Part shown: one piece after another, positions 19,841-31,838 of the stretch
How positions within the stretch are numbered: position 1 is the stretch's first letter
Layout of the letters: each line of letters starts with the position of its first letter
Assembly: GCF_000499845.2 (NCBI RefSeq)
Contig: NC_023750.2
Location: 13,831,608-13,895,607 of the forward strand
Reading direction: 5' to 3'
Length of the DNA: 64,000 nt
From: Phaseolus vulgaris
Taxonomy: Eukaryota > Streptophyta > Magnoliopsida > Fabales > Fabaceae
The notes under the pieces: generated by a model
Seen by the model: only the letters and a program-made list of their open reading frames with translations
What the model was told of the DNA's origin: nothing
The model's database searches: none
Made by a program: the position numbers and the translations under genes

Positions 19841-22800
19841 TCAACTGTAATACAACTTCAGGTGCGTAGCGTTCCAGGTGCGAGGAATCGCCCCTCCTTC
19901 CAATGTCTCTAAGCGGTAGGCGCCGTTCCCGAGCGCCTCGGTTATTCTGAACGGTCCAGTCCACTTGGGCGACAGTTTATTCTCCATCTCGTACTGGTGG
20001 GCTTTTCTCATCACCAGGTCGCCTTCTTTAAACTGCCTTGGCATCACCTTCGAGTTATATCTTCGTTCAATCCTTCTCTTCACCGCTTCAGCCTTCAATC
20101 TCGCCTCTTCCCTGACTTCATCCAGTAGATCCAGGTTCAACCTTCTTTCTTCATTCGAGTCTTCCTCTACAAAGTTCTGGAATCTCGGCGAGCTCTCCTG
20201 GATCTCTACTGGAATCATTGCGTCACACCCATAGACCAAGCTGAACGGGGTCTCATGGGTTCCTGACTGCTCAGTGGTGTGGTACGCCCAGACTATACGG
20301 GGTACCTCCTCAGCCCAGCTTCCTTTGGCTTTCTCTAGCCTTCTCTTCAAACCTCTCAGCAACACCCGATTGGCTGACTCCACCTGGCCATTTGTCTGAG
20401 GGTGCTCGACGGATGCAAAACACTTGTTGAATTCCCACCCCTTCGCAAAGCTTCTTCAATAGGTGGCTTGCAAACTGGGTCCCATTGTCCGAAACCAGGC
20501 GCTTAGGCACTCCAAACCGGCACACAATGTTCTTCCACACGAAACCTTCGATCTTGTGTGCGGTGATCTGGGCCACTGGTTCTGCTTCGATCCACTTGGT
20601 GAAATATTCAATCGCCACCACCAAGTACTTCATCTGCCTGATCGCCAGCGGGAAAGGTCCCAGGATGTCGATTCCCCATGTATGAAACGGCCAAGGGCTG
20701 TAGATCGACTTCAACTCCTCGGGAGGCGCCTTGTGCCAATCGGCGTGCTGTTGGCATTGTTTGCAACATTGGGCATACTTCTTGCAGTCTTCTCTCATCG
20801 ATGGCCAGTAGTAACCTGCACGGAGAGTCCTCGCGGCCAGAGCTCGACCCCCGTCGTGGCTTCCGCATATACCTTCGTGGAGCTCTGCCATGATTCTCGT
20901 GCACTTCTCGCCATGTACACATTCCAGGAGTGGGTGAGTGAACCCAAACCTGTACAGATCGCCATCAATCAACGTGTACTTGCTAGAATTTTTCTTTACT
21001 TTCCTAGCCTCTGTCGGATCCAGTGGGAGAAGGCCATCTGCCAGGCATCGCTTGTACTGTGTTATCCAGGTGTCTGGCTCGTGGATAGCACACACCTGCG
21101 TCATGTTCACCTTCTCTCCTCGACATGCTCTAATTCTTGGCGATCTCAGAGTTTCTTGCGTCAGGGACTTATGACTTCTCGCTGCTTTCTCCGTCGACTT
21201 GCTTACCTGAAGAACCAGGTGATCTGCCACAAATGCTCTCGGCGTCTTCAGAGTTTCTTGAATCACCGTCCTCTGTCTACCCCCCTTGCCTGAGATGGCG
21301 AGCTTAGCTAGCAAGTCAGCTCGGGCATTCTGCTCTCTGGGCACATGCACTACTTCAAAGGAGGCAAAGGAACTCTTCAATTCCTGCACATACTCCAAGT
21401 AAGCCGCCATTTGTGGATCTTTAGCCTGGAACTCGCCCGTTACTTGCCCTGTGACTAGCAGCGAGTCACTCTTAGCCATTAGCACCCTGGCTCCCATCTC
21501 TTTGGCCAGCAGAATCCCGGCGATCAGCGCCTCATATTCTGCTTGATTGTTACTGGCTTTGAAGGCAAATCTCAAAGATTGTTCGATCAGCACGCCGTTG
21601 GGTCCTTCCAAAATGACTCCAGCACCGCTACCCTACTGGTTCGACGATCCATCCACCGAGAGTACCCAACGGAAATCGTCCCCTTCAACCCGTGTGGCCT
21701 CAGACGAGAGCTCGACCACGAAATCTGCAAAGATTTGCCCCTTGATCGGGCCTCGGGGCTCATATTTAATATCGAACTCTGACAATTCTACTGCCCACTT
21801 CACCATCCTTCCCGCAACGTCAGGCTTTTTCAAGACCTTCTGGATGGGCAGGTCAGTCATCACCAGTATGGTGAAGCTATGGAAATAGTGGCGCAACCTC
21901 CTCGCCGAAAATACCACAGCCAGCGCAGCCTTTTCTAGGGCCTGATATCTTGTCTCGGGGCCCTGCAACACCTTACTCACAAAATAAATAGGCTTCTGAG
22001 CCTGATCTTGATCCTGGGCGAGCACCGCACTCACCGCCCTCTCAGTTACAGCAAAATACAACCTGAGAGGGGTTCCCACCAGCGGTTTGCACAAAACCGG
22101 CGGGCTCGCCAGATACTCCTTCAGCTTGACGAAGGCTTCCTCGCACTCCTTCGTCCAAACAAACTTATTATTGCGCCTCAGGCACTGAAAATAGGGATGG
22201 CCCTTTTCTCCGCTAGCTGACACGAAGCGAGACAGGGCTGCCATCCGACCTGTTAGCTGCTGGACTTCTTTCACCGTAGCTGGGCTCCTCATCGCCAAGA
22301 TGGCGGCACACTTATCAGGGTTGGCCTCTATGCCTCTTTCAGTCAAGAGAAATCCCAGGAATTTTCCAGCCTCCACGCCAAAGATGCATTTCTCTGGATT
22401 CAGCTTCAGTCTGAACTTGGCGATCGTCGTGAACAATTCTTCCAAGTCTGCAACGTGCTTGCTCTTTTCTGGCGAGGTCACGACCATGTCATCGACGTAC
22501 GCTTGCACGTTCCTTCCCAGCATCGGTGCAAGTACTCGATCCATCAGCCTCTGGTACGTGGCCCCCGCGTTCTTCAGCCCAAACGGCATCACCTTATAGA
22601 AATAGCACGATCTCTCCATCATGAAGGCTGTCTTCTCTTCATCCATGGGATGCATCTTGATCTGATTATATCCCGAGAAGGCATCCAGGAAGCTCAACAA
22701 CTTACACCCTGCAGCACTATCTACCAGGGCGTCTATGCTTGGTAAAGGATACGAATCCTTTGGGAAAGCGTTGTTCAGGTCAGTGAAATCGATGCACATG

Positions 22801-23896
22801 GGCCATTTCCCGTTACTCTTCTTCACCAGCACGATATTTGCCAGCCATTCAGGGTACTGGACTTCCCTGATGTGGCCTGCAGGGAGGAGTTTCTGTGTTT
22901 CGTCCCTGATCGCCTGCCTCCTCTCCTCGTTGATCTTTCTTCTTCTTTGTCGTACCGGTCTCACCAAGTTATCCATCGCCAGATGATGGCACAGGAAGTC
23001 GGGATCGATCCCGGGCATGTCCGAAGCGGACCATGCAAACGCGTCCAGATGCCGCTCAATCACCTTAGCGATCTGGTCCTGGAGCTCAACCTCCAGGGAT
23101 CTTCCCAGCTTGAAGATCTTTCCCCCGATTTCTCTCTCGAGCCACTGCTCGACGGGTTTTGGTCTGGTTTCCCTGGCGATCACCGCCTTGGCGATTCCCA
23201 GTTCTCTCGCTTCCTCAGGGCGATTCCTTGCCTCTTCCTCTTCCAGACCGGCATTCCCCTCCCCTAGCTCAGCATCCACCATCTCCACGTCCCTTCCGGC
23301 GGTCTCCTCTGTTACCGTCGATCTGGACTTCACACCAGGAGGCGGGGTGGTCGTTACGTAACTCACCGATCTCTTGTTTTTCAGGCTATTCTCATAGCAC
23401 TTCTTTGCTTCCTTTTGATCGGATTTGATGGTGATAACCACCCCCTCCATGGACGGCAACTTCACCTTCATGTGCCGGGTCGACGGTATGGCACCTATCC
23501 TGTTGAGCGTGGGCCTTCCCAACAGGATGTTGTATGCTGAAGGAGCGTTTACAACGAGGTATTTGATTTTCTCCGTTCTTGAACCCGCCACATCTGTAAA
23601 CGTTGTCCTCAATTCTATGTACCCCCTGACCTCCACCTGGTCACCAGCGAACCCATACAAACACCCTCCATAGGGCCTCAGCTGGTCAAGGGGCAGCTCT
23701 AGCTGCGTGAAAGTCGGCCAAAACATCACATCTGCCGAGCTTCCTTGGTCCACCAGCACCCTGTGGACCTTTCTTCCTGCTGTTATCAGCGAAATTACTA
23801 TGGGATCGTTGTCATGAGGCACAACATCCCGGAGATCTTGCTTGGTGAATGTGATATCCACTTCCGACGAGTGGTCTTCAAACATATCCACCGTCA
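19841..23896 (-). pseudogene. Pol of element C: protease, reverse transcriptase, two RNase H domains, integrase
   Basis: Reading down the minus strand from about 23896: protease around VLVDQGSSADVMFW; reverse transcriptase with SFLDAFSGYNQIKMHP and the catalytic YVDDMVV; a first, degenerate RNase H (LRLYFAV, lacking the usual first Asp); a second, archaeal-type RNase H with SVDGS, NQAEYEAL and NARADLLAKL; then integrase with HHCC zinc binding and a DDE triad in GIDILGPF, VSDNGTQF and VESANR. Breaks: a Gln codon has become TAG at 21633-21635, and one extra base near 20415-20423 shifts the frame between the second and third integrase acidic residues. A one-base deletion at the gag-pol border puts pol out of frame with gag. 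This copy cannot make a full enzyme. Confidence 0.87.
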
Positions 23897-25279
23897 TCAC
23901 AGACCCGCGTACCTCTTCTTCTGTGATGCGGTGCATCCACCTCCTGAGAAGCCCCCTGCAATGGTATGGATTTCTCCGTGCGTAGGCATCTCGTGCTGCT
24001 GAGCTTCAGCACCTGCTGGCTGGGAGCTCGATGCACCCCCCGTCCTTCTGTCCAGCAAATAATCATTTAGGAACCCGCTCTTTACTAGATCGTCGAGCTG
24101 GTATCCCAATGCTAAGCACGAGTCCACTGTATGGCCAAAGCCCTGGTGAAACTCACACCAGGCGTCTGGCTTTGGTCCCAGCACCCTGTCGCCCACTTTT
24201 TCTGGCGCCTTCAACCTAGCGGATATATTGGGAATGGCGATCAGATCCGCCAATCCCATGACAAACTTGTGCTTAGGCGGGCGATTGTATTCCCGGCGTG
24301 CTGGTTGCTGGCGTCCTTGGCCCCTGCCTTTGTTCTTCCTTGGATCATAAGGATGGCGAGTCCTCTGATCCCTTCTGGCCGCCTCTGTCTCCAGCACTCT
24401 CTGTGGCTGGATCCTGGTCTGGGCGCGTGGCCTAGTGGGGGCCACGCTCCCTCTCTTCTCGGTGACTTCGCTCTCGTCGGCGATGTGGGCCACCGCAAGT
24501 CGCCTAACCTCAGCGAACGTGGCGGGGTGTGCCCTGATCAACGCCTCGCAGAATGGTCCTGGCAGCACGCCTTTCTTAAACGCATAGACTAGCATTTCTT
24601 CATCCTTGGCCGTCGATCTGACCATCTGCGCCCCAAAACGATTCAGGTAGTCCCTGAGGGACTCTCCCTGATACTGCCTTATATCAAACAGGTCGTAAGA
24701 CACCCTGGGCGGCGCCTTATTCACGATGTACTGCTCAACAAAAATTTTCGAGAACTGCTGAAAACTGGTTATGTGACCGTTAGGCAGGCTCACAAACCAT
24801 TCCAGCGCCGTTCCCTGGAGCGTGCTCACAAACATCTTGCAATACACGGCGTCTGATCCCCCTGACAGCATCATCTGCGTATGGAACGTGGTGAGATGAG
24901 CTTCAGGATCCTCCACACAGGTGAAAACAGCCTTAACCGGAACCACGCTCGCATGAATGGGCGTGTCAGTGATCGCCTGATCGAAAGGCATAGGAAAAAC
25001 GCGAGGTGGCGACGACGGCGCGACCTCTTCAGCAACGGAACGCCCCTGTTGCTCCTGAAGAGCTTGACGCAGCTCCTCAGTCACCTTGCTGAGCTCGTCA
25101 TTCCTGGCCCGAGAGGCGGCCAGGTCCTCGTGCATTCTCGCCTGTTCTATGCGCGAGGCTTCCACAGTTGCCTGCAACGAGCGCATAATCTCTACCATCT
25201 GCGCCATGGTCATGGCGGCGGCGCCTTCAGTGGCGACGGGCGCAACTGGACTTGAACGATTGCTTCTCATTTTTCTCAT
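23897..25279 (-). CDS. Gag of element C
   Basis: Open from the ATG of MRKMRSNRSS (25279) to TGA at 23897; an upstream ATG is not needed. Residues 20-90 are an Ala/Glu-rich helical region. The central retrotransposon Gag domain (about 120-270) includes LQGTALEWFVSLPNG and SLRDYLNRFGAQM. A basic Arg/Gly/Pro-rich segment (about 300-340) could bind RNA. A degenerate zinc-binding motif CEFHQGFGHTVDSC (C-X2-H-X5-H-X4-C) is near residue 385. The frame stops just past the gag-pol border because one base is missing compared with element E. Gag probably still folds, but no Gag-Pol fusion can be read without a shift. Confidence 0.8.
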   Translation of the reverse strand: MRKMRSNRSSPVAPVATEGAAAMTMAQMVEIMRSLQATVEASRIEQARMHEDLAASRARNDELSKVTEELRQALQEQQGRSVAEEVAPSSPPRVFPMPFDQAITDTPIHASVVPVKAVFTCVEDPEAHLTTFHTQMMLSGGSDAVYCKMFVSTLQGTALEWFVSLPNGHITSFQQFSKIFVEQYIVNKAPPRVSYDLFDIRQYQGESLRDYLNRFGAQMVRSTAKDEEMLVYAFKKGVLPGPFCEALIRAHPATFAEVRRLAVAHIADESEVTEKRGSVAPTRPRAQTRIQPQRVLETEAARRDQRTRHPYDPRKNKGRGQGRQQPARREYNRPPKHKFVMGLADLIAIPNISARLKAPEKVGDRVLGPKPDAWCEFHQGFGHTVDSCLALGYQLDDLVKSGFLNDYLLDRRTGGASSSQPAGAEAQQHEMPTHGEIHTIAGGFSGGGCTASQKKRYAGL

Positions 25280-25692
25280 GAAACTCAGCGAATCACAGAA
25301 TGCAGCGAACAATACTTACTTCAGCTACGATCGGTTCAGCGATCAATCGAAAAAAAAATGTGCGAAACTCCGCAAGAAAACTCAAGAACACCGCAAACCT
25401 TCAAACAAACCTGCGATTCCACCAGAAACCACCGCTTTCCCCACGGATAACCAAACGAGCGAAAGAACTCAAAACTCCACCGAACAAACCACGCGTAGAC
25501 AGCAGAAAACCTCACTTCACCGATCAAAAACCCAAACGAACGGTATAAAACGCGAATTCACCGAACGAATCTCAAACAAACAGCGAACGATGGTTGCACC
25601 AGCACACAACCACGCAGAAAACTTCGAAAACCTCCAAGAACTCACGCTGTGGATGGGAGCAAGTTTTACACGGCCCCACGGTGGGCGCCTGA
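25280..25692 (-). other. 5' untranslated leader and primer-binding site of element C
   Basis: In element orientation, GGCGCCCACCGTGGGGCC (25689-25672) follows the 5' LTR after a 3-base spacer. It is the typical GGCGCC-type primer-binding site of Tat/Athila-group elements. The rest is the leader before gag. Confidence 0.75.
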
Positions 25693-26507
25693 TGATCCTG
25701 CCTGTTGACCAGAACACTGGAACCTGCCTTGTCAAAGGATCGACGTGTGCACCGCTTCAAGCTTCCGTTCTTCTTCGAGATCCACCTCAAGAACCTGCAA
25801 AAAAACAGAGCGGCGCCGCTGCGGCCGATCGCACTCCAACGCCCAAGTCAGTGACAGAACCACCAAATACTAAGAGCAAGAACACTCAAGAAATCTCAAG
25901 GAACCGTGCAATGTTCTCTCTCACAGTAAGCTCTCGAACTCGCAAGCGTAAAGAGTATATTCTGAACGTGCGTACCTCAGAAAGTTCGTTGAGAACTCTT
26001 ATATACCTGGTCACTTTCTCTCTCCTGGCAGTTACAGACCTGGACACGTGGCTCGCATCCAGTCGTACACGTGCCACCATCTGGAGCCTCCTTGACTTGG
26101 GCGCTGCTTCTGACTCTCTTTTTGGCTAAGTTATTTATGCATGGTACTGCCCAGTGCATAGCTAACTTGGGAGCGCGATCTCTACTGGAATTGGCGAGTT
26201 AGGGTGCTCTCGTACACCTACCCTGTGGTCTCGCCGGCCGCCTTCATAATCTGCACCACCTTCATCTTCGGCGATGTGCTTGTTCTGGCGATCTCCAATC
26301 ACTTGGTCGCCTGAGTTCATCATCTGGCGACTTCATCTTGAACTGGGCGATCGCCTGGCATGCTGGAGATCGGAGCACGCCAACTTAATAACTGGCAATT
26401 ACACGAACCCCCCGACTTCCTTCCCTTCTGCAACTCTGGCGCCTTGTCCACACGCCTACTCTGTGGCTTGGGGCCACGTCATCACTTCCGACTACCAGGG
26501 CGGTACA
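25693..26507 (-). repeat. 5' LTR of element C
   Basis: 815 bp, near-identical to 14423-15238. A TATATAAG promoter element can be read on the minus strand near 26000. Confidence 0.9.
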
Positions 26508-27358
26508 GAAATTTAACTAAACTTGGCTTCAATCATCTTTTTCATACTGCAACTCAAAAATTTGATTTTGAACAACTTCAATCTGTTTATCAAGGTTCTA
26601 AAAACGTGTATCCATGCTTTGAAATCTGTCACCAAAGTTCTAAAAATTTGTAGCACAAAGATCATGAAGATTCCTTTGATTTTCAGCAAAGTTATCCAAC
26701 CTATTGACCATAAATCTCTCAAAAGAGGACATTGAGAGAATTCTATTTCCTTTGTTTCTAGCACTTGTTCCAGCACCTGTGTCAGCAGCAGGTTGATCTT
26801 CATCTTGAGCATCAACATCAGCACCTTCAGCAGCATCTTGTTCTTCTTCATCATGTTCAGCATGTGCACCCCTTGAGGAACCACCTTGTTCTCCATCCTT
26901 GCTTACCCATCTTCCACCAATCTTGGTAAAACCCATCTTACTTAGTGAACCATTGTTCACTTCATGTGTTGATTTCACCAATTCAGATGTTTCTTCCTCA
27001 AGATATATTTCAAAATAGTTTAAGAATTTCGAAATCAAGATAGCGTAAGGACAATGGTAGTCACTTAACCTCATTGATTTATGCATGTGTTCCTTGATGA
27101 TATGAATCCAATTGATCTTGAATTTGCTCATAACACAATATATGTAGACAAGATCTTCCACAGTAAGAACAGAGTGATTGCTCCCTCTTGGTGTTAGAAT
27201 CCAAGTTACAATGACAGCCATTAGCCTTTCATTCAACTTCAACCCTCCAACTGAACAAGTTCTCACTTGTGCTTGAGGATTTTTCAAACAACTTCTATAA
27301 TACTGAATCTTGTTGAAATCTTCCACCACACCAATGTTCCCTTTATTGATTCGCAGCC
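26508..27358 (-). pseudogene. ORF2 of element D, C-terminal part
   Basis: It continues ORF2 after the F insertion with GLRINKGNIGVVEDFNK and runs through the LIVTWILTPRGSNHSVLT-like block to the acidic region and FERFMVNRLD. A stop at 26640 (LCATNF*) and frame changes disrupt the last 45 residues compared with element B. It corresponds to about residues 125-400 of the intact copy at 10680-11882. Confidence 0.8.
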
Positions 27359-27363
27359 CAACA

Positions 27364-29105
27364 TGTTAGAATGTATGGCTTTAAACTAGAGGGGGTGAAT
27401 GGTTTAAAGAGGGTTTTCACAAACTTCTAAGTCTAGAATGAAATCACTTCGAGAAAACTTGATTAAGAAATCAGTTTGCCAAAAACACAAAGCAATTTAG
27501 CACAGCACCAGAAAAACAATCGGTTGTTTCGCAGAAACAATCGGTTGTTTATACCAGTTCACAAATATAAACTGAATTTAAAGAGTTCAAGGGATAGAGA
27601 GAATGCACACAGAGGTTTATACTGGTTCACTCTTAAACCAAGAGCTACATCTAGTCTTCCCAAAAACCACTGGGAATCCACTAAGCAATCAACCCTAGAT
27701 TACTTACAACACCACCAAAGAAGTGACCTTGATCCCCTCAAGACACACATTTCCTTTGGCACAGCACAAACACCACTAAGAATGCTAATCTTGACAACCT
27801 CAAGAACACACAACACTTCTCAGTTTCACAGACAGAGCTTCTTCAAAGTACAAAAGGATTACACTTATTACAGAAAAGATCTGAAATCAATACATGATGA
27901 AAATCCTATATCACACCCTCTTGATCAAAGCAATCTCAAAGCAATCTCCAACTATGCAAAAGCAAAATCAATGAAAAACTCAAATATGTTTTTCTTTGAT
28001 TAAAACTAAGTTCTTGTTTGTTACATAATCTGAACAAACTATTTATTGCAATCAAAGACTGGTCAAAGCATTTAAAACTGGAGCGTATTCAATTATAAAA
28101 TCATTTAAAGCTCAGTCAAAGCATAAAACAGTTTTTTATTATTGATCCGGTCGGTCATCGGTCTAGGGTGACGTCAGCGACTGATGGCCACGTGGGCCGT
28201 TCTTAGTGGGCCATGTGGGCCGGGGAAGCTGATGTGCCTTGAAGAGGGTCACATGGAGGGTGATCGATGATCAGGCGGAGATCGGTGATCAGAGGGCGAT
28301 CGGTCGTCGTATCACACGCAGTTAAACTAGGAACGAGAAGGGATTCCCGGCAAGAGCGTTGCATACGAGTCTTGTGTGGCAGAGTATCAGAGATCAGAGA
28401 GGTTAGGCGCTTAGCAGTACCATGCATGAGAGTGGTCTAAGGGAGCTAGCAGTCGGTCGGTGATTGGTGCTCTCTTAGCCCATAACGTGCATGGGGGCAA
28501 AACAGGGGTGATCGTTCACGCGTTAGGTGATGCCTGGTATGCGCGCTTGTCCAAGTCGCACCTGGTACTCACGCTGAGGCTGCCCGAGACGCCCAATGAA
28601 TGAAACACGCTAAGTTACTTCGTACACGAATAACTTGGGCGTGCGCCGTTTGTAGTGTTTTCGCAGGTTCGCTCGGACTAATTGGAACGTATTTGCGGAA
28701 GACGGAGTTTGACGTGGCGAGACCTTCAACGATCAAGTCACCTGCAAGATCAGTTATGGTCCCAAAACAAAGAATCGGTTGAATGCTCAAATCAATCGGT
28801 TGTTTTGGTTTGACAGCAAGTCAACCATCAAAAACATTTTTCAACCTTTCTAAAAACACCTAAGTATAAAACAATTGGTTGTTTCGACAAAATAACAGGT
28901 TGTTTTTCACTTAGTTTGAAAAACACTTTCAATTAAAAGGTTTGAGAATGCTTAAGCTTTGGATTCAATCAAGAGTGGATTTAACACAGATAATCTACCC
29001 CAGATCCTATTCTAAAACACATCAGCAACAGCAAGCACATCCTGCCTTCCATCAACCTTCAAAGGGTTTGGATTCTTCAAAGCTTGAACACACTTGATTC
29101 AACAA
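27364..29105 (-). repeat. 3' LTR of element F, interrupted
   Basis: In plus coordinates it opens TGTTAGAATGTATGG and closes TTGATTCAACA. A 610-bp foreign LTR occupies 28143-28752. The doublet at 27514-27550 reads AAACAATCGGTTGTTT twice, the reverse complement of the usual motif. Confidence 0.88.
28143..28752. mobile_element. Solo LTR (truncated) of a separate family, inside the LTR of F
   Basis: It starts TGATCCGGTCGGTCATCGG and ends CAAGATCA, with TG...CA termini. Its flanks ATTAT (28138-28142) and GTTAT (28753-28757) match at four of five bases. The same family is seen full length at 38450-39510 (1061 bp); this copy lacks about 450 bp internally. No internal coding region is present. Confidence 0.82.
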
Positions 29106-29119
29106 TCTCCCCCTATTTG
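29106..29119 (-). other. Polypurine tract of element F
   Basis: On the minus strand AAATAGGGGGAGAT abuts the 3' LTR. A second tract-like copy lies beyond the nested solo LTR near 30500-30515, matching the two-tract layout of element B. Confidence 0.78.
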
Positions 29120-29329
29120 GTGAAGACAAATCCCTGGTTGCTTGTGTTGGATTTGATTGAATCTAAAGTAGTTCCTGCAAGACAAAGTTTAAGAAAAGCA
29201 CAATATCTCTGATATAGGGTTAGAGCAAAAAACAGAAACAATATATCAACAGTTTTAAAACCAGCAGAAATAAGGCTTACTTAAACATTCATACACAACA
29301 TAGAGTTTTGCAAAAATACAAGATAATGA

Positions 29330-30477
29330 TGTTGAACAGTGGTGTTCAAGCTTTGAAGAATCCAAACCTTTTGAAGGATGATGAAGTCTTGGTTGTGCTT
29401 GTTGTTGCTGTGTTGTTATAGTCTAGTTCTGGGGTAGTTTGAGTGTTGTGATCCACCCCTTGATCGAATCTAAAGCATAGGCATTCTCAATCTTTGTGAA
29501 AGTAAAATGTTTTCAAACTAAGTTAAAACAACTGATTGTTTTGTCGAAACAACCGATTGTTTATACTTAGATGTTTTGAGAAAAGATTTGAAAACTGTTT
29601 TTCAAATGGTTAAGCTGTTAAAACCAAAACAACTGATTGATTCGAGGAAACAACCGATTGTTTCTTTTGGGACCATAACATAAAAACTGTTTTATCTTTG
29701 ACTGAGCTTTAAATGATTTAACTGATTACGCTCCAGTCATTAAATGCTTTGACCAATCTTTTAATGCAATTTAAGAGTTTGTTAAGATTTGATAACAAAC
29801 TACATCTTTGAATAAATTCAGAAAAACAAAATTGAGAATTTATCTTTGACAAGTATTTGCTAAGAGTTTTTGAGTTTTTCAAAGAGCTGAGATTGCTGAA
29901 AGTTTGTGATTGATCAAAGTTTGTGGAATACGATTCTGCTTGTATTGATTTCAGATTACCTTCTGTAACAAGTGTAATCCTTGTACTCTGTGAATCAAGT
30001 TTTGTTTCTGTGTTTGCTGAGATTGGTTGTGTGTTCTTAAGGGGATCAAGATCAGCAATCTTAGTGTTGGTGTGTTGGCCAAGAAGAGTGTGTGTCTTGA
30101 GGTGTTCAAGGTCACTTTCTTGGTTGTGGTGTAAGTGATCAAGGTTGTGATTGCTTAGTGGATTTCCTCAGGGTTTCTGAGAAGACTGGATGTAGCTCTG
30201 GGTTTGGAGTGAACCAGTATAAACATCTGTGTGCAATCTCTCTATCATTAACTCTTTAAATTCAGTTTTGTTTGTTGTTTACTGGTATAAACAACCGATT
30301 GTTTCTGTGAAACAACTAATTGTTTTTCTGGTACTGCTGTTTTTAATTGCTGTTTTGGCAAACTGAATTTCTTATCAATTGTTTCTTGTAATAATTTCAT
30401 TCTTGTTTTAAAAGTTTGCGAAAATCTGCTTTAAACAATTCACCCCCCCCTCTAGTTTAAAGTCATCCATTCTAACA
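29330..30477 (+). mobile_element. Solo LTR of the SIRE-like family
   Basis: TGTTGAACAG...TTCTAACA, 1148 bp, with exact duplication AATGA at 29325-29329 and 30478-30482. It is on the plus strand inside minus-strand element F. It carries the same doublets, one near 29525-29562. It is a product of LTR-LTR recombination that removed an element body. Confidence 0.92.
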
Positions 30478-30596
30478 AATGAAAGACAACACAACACAAG
30501 TCTCCCCCTATTTGTCTTCACGAATAGACAAAACGATAATTGTTCCACATCATACAGAAATAGAGAATAGAAGCAATAAAACTGATACAAGACCAA

Positions 30597-30633
30597 AAAC
30601 AATCGGTTGTTTCGTGAATTCAACCGGTTGTTT
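30597..30633 (-). repeat. 16-mer doublet just downstream of ORF2 in element F
   Basis: AAACAATCGGTTGTTT at 30597 and ATTCAACCGGTTGTTT at 30618, spacing 21 bp, at the same place relative to ORF2 as 11888-11923 in element B. Confidence 0.85.
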
Positions 30634-30638
30634 TTCCT

Positions 30639-31838
30639 TTAATCATCTTTGCCACACTGGAGTTCAAAAATCTGATTCTGAACAGCTTCTATCTGTTCAT
30701 CCAAGGTCATGAATCGTGTATCCATGTTGTTGAACCTGTTGTCTATACTCTGGAAGTTGCTTACACACAAATCATGAAGATTTCTTTGATTCTTGACAAA
30801 TCCATCAAGCCTATTTACCATGTATCTTTCAAAAGAAGATATGGATGGCATTTCATCTCCTTAATTTCCTGCGCTGGTTCCAGCACCTAGATTGATTCCA
30901 GGTTGTTCCTCATGGTGAAAATCCATGTCAGTAGCTTGATCTTCTTCATCAAAATCAGCAGCTGCAACACTTGATGAAGCACCATGATCTCCTTCTTTGC
31001 TCACCCATTTCCCATTTATTTTGGTGAATCCCATCTTGCTAAGAGAGCCATTGTTCATCTCTTGTGTTGACTTGACCAGCTCAGATGTCTCATCCTCAAG
31101 ATTCACTTCAAAATAGAGCAAGAATTTAGAGATTAAAACAGCATAGGGATAGTGATAATCACTTAACCTCATGGCTTTTTGCATGTGTTCTTTGATGATG
31201 TGGATCCAGTTGATTTTGATCTTCTTCATAATGCAGTAGATGTATACAAGGTCTTCTTCTGTTAGGACAGAATGGTTGCTCCCCCTTGGAGTAAGAATCC
31301 AAGTTACAATAAGAGCAAGCACCCTTTAATCTAGCTTTAAGCCTCCAACCGAACAAGCTCTCACTTGGGCATTTTGATTCTTCAAGCAACTCTTGTAGTA
31401 TTGGACTTTGTTGAAATCCTCCACTACTCCAAGATTTCCCTTGTTGATTCTTAGGCCAGCATATTTCATATCAGCAACAGCAGTCCACACATCATAAGTG
31501 ATCTCCATTTCAACTCCCTTCACATGAGAAACAAGGTTGTTTCCCTCAAACTTGAGATTAGTGTAGAACACCCGAATCAAATCAGGGTATATGTTCCCCT
31601 TCATCTCCAAGAACCTTCTTAGAGATTGGTCCTTGAGCAGCTTCCTCACATTGTCTAGCTTTTGGCTTTTCAGCCAATCAAAGGAAAAAACTTTGGGGTT
31701 GTTTATCACCTTTGTGCTAGTTTCAAACCTATACCTTTCAATGAGCTCATTGTCTCCAGAAAACCAGCCCTCTAATCTCCCTCCAGACCTCACTGCTCTG
31801 GTTTTGATCCTCTTTGAAGTGGGAGGAGTTGATTCCAT
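30639..31838 (-). pseudogene. ORF2 of element F, full length with two stops
   Basis: A 1200-bp frame against 1203 bp in element B, with the same start (MESTPPTSKRIKTRAVRSGG) and the same C-terminal coiled-coil block (FERYMVNRLDGF...NQIFELQ). Two in-frame stops interrupt it, near 31325 (after GGLKLD) and at 30861-30863 (after SAGN). Everything else is collinear and in frame, so the three pieces belong to one ORF. The conserved blocks NIYPDLIRVFYTNLKFEG and LIVTWILTPRGSNHSVLTE are intact. It was inactivated after insertion or arrived inactive. Confidence 0.85.

Larger units (their letters stand above)
14423..26507 (-). mobile_element. Element C: Tat-like Ty3/gypsy retrotransposon with antisense ORF
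   Basis: A minus-strand element of about 12.1 kb. The 5' LTR is at 25693-26507 and the 3' LTR at 14423-15238. Between them, in element orientation, are a GGCGCC-type primer-binding site, gag, pol (protease, reverse transcriptase, two RNase H domains, integrase), minisatellites, a spliced ORF on the opposite strand, and a G-rich polypurine tract. Two RNase H domains and an extra ORF beyond integrase are hallmarks of the Tat group (Ogre, Retand and Grande relatives). The flanking 5-mers differ (CATGT left, GAAAT right), and the right flank is element D while the left is not. Pol has a nonsense codon and a frameshift, so this copy is defective. Confidence 0.88.

Noticed and set aside
20463..21293. 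Plus-strand 276-residue frame opposite pol of element C (also 15927-16148, 17034-17594, 23017-23428)
   Set aside because: Shadows of real coding sequence on the other strand. The equivalent shadow in element E (55116-56006) exists only because the sense protein is conserved.
25086..26129. Plus-strand 347-residue frame across gag start, leader and LTR of element C (also 48553-49050, 50282-50821)
   Set aside because: It runs antisense through gag, the primer-binding site and the LTR. It has no recognisable domain and breaks differently in each LTR copy.
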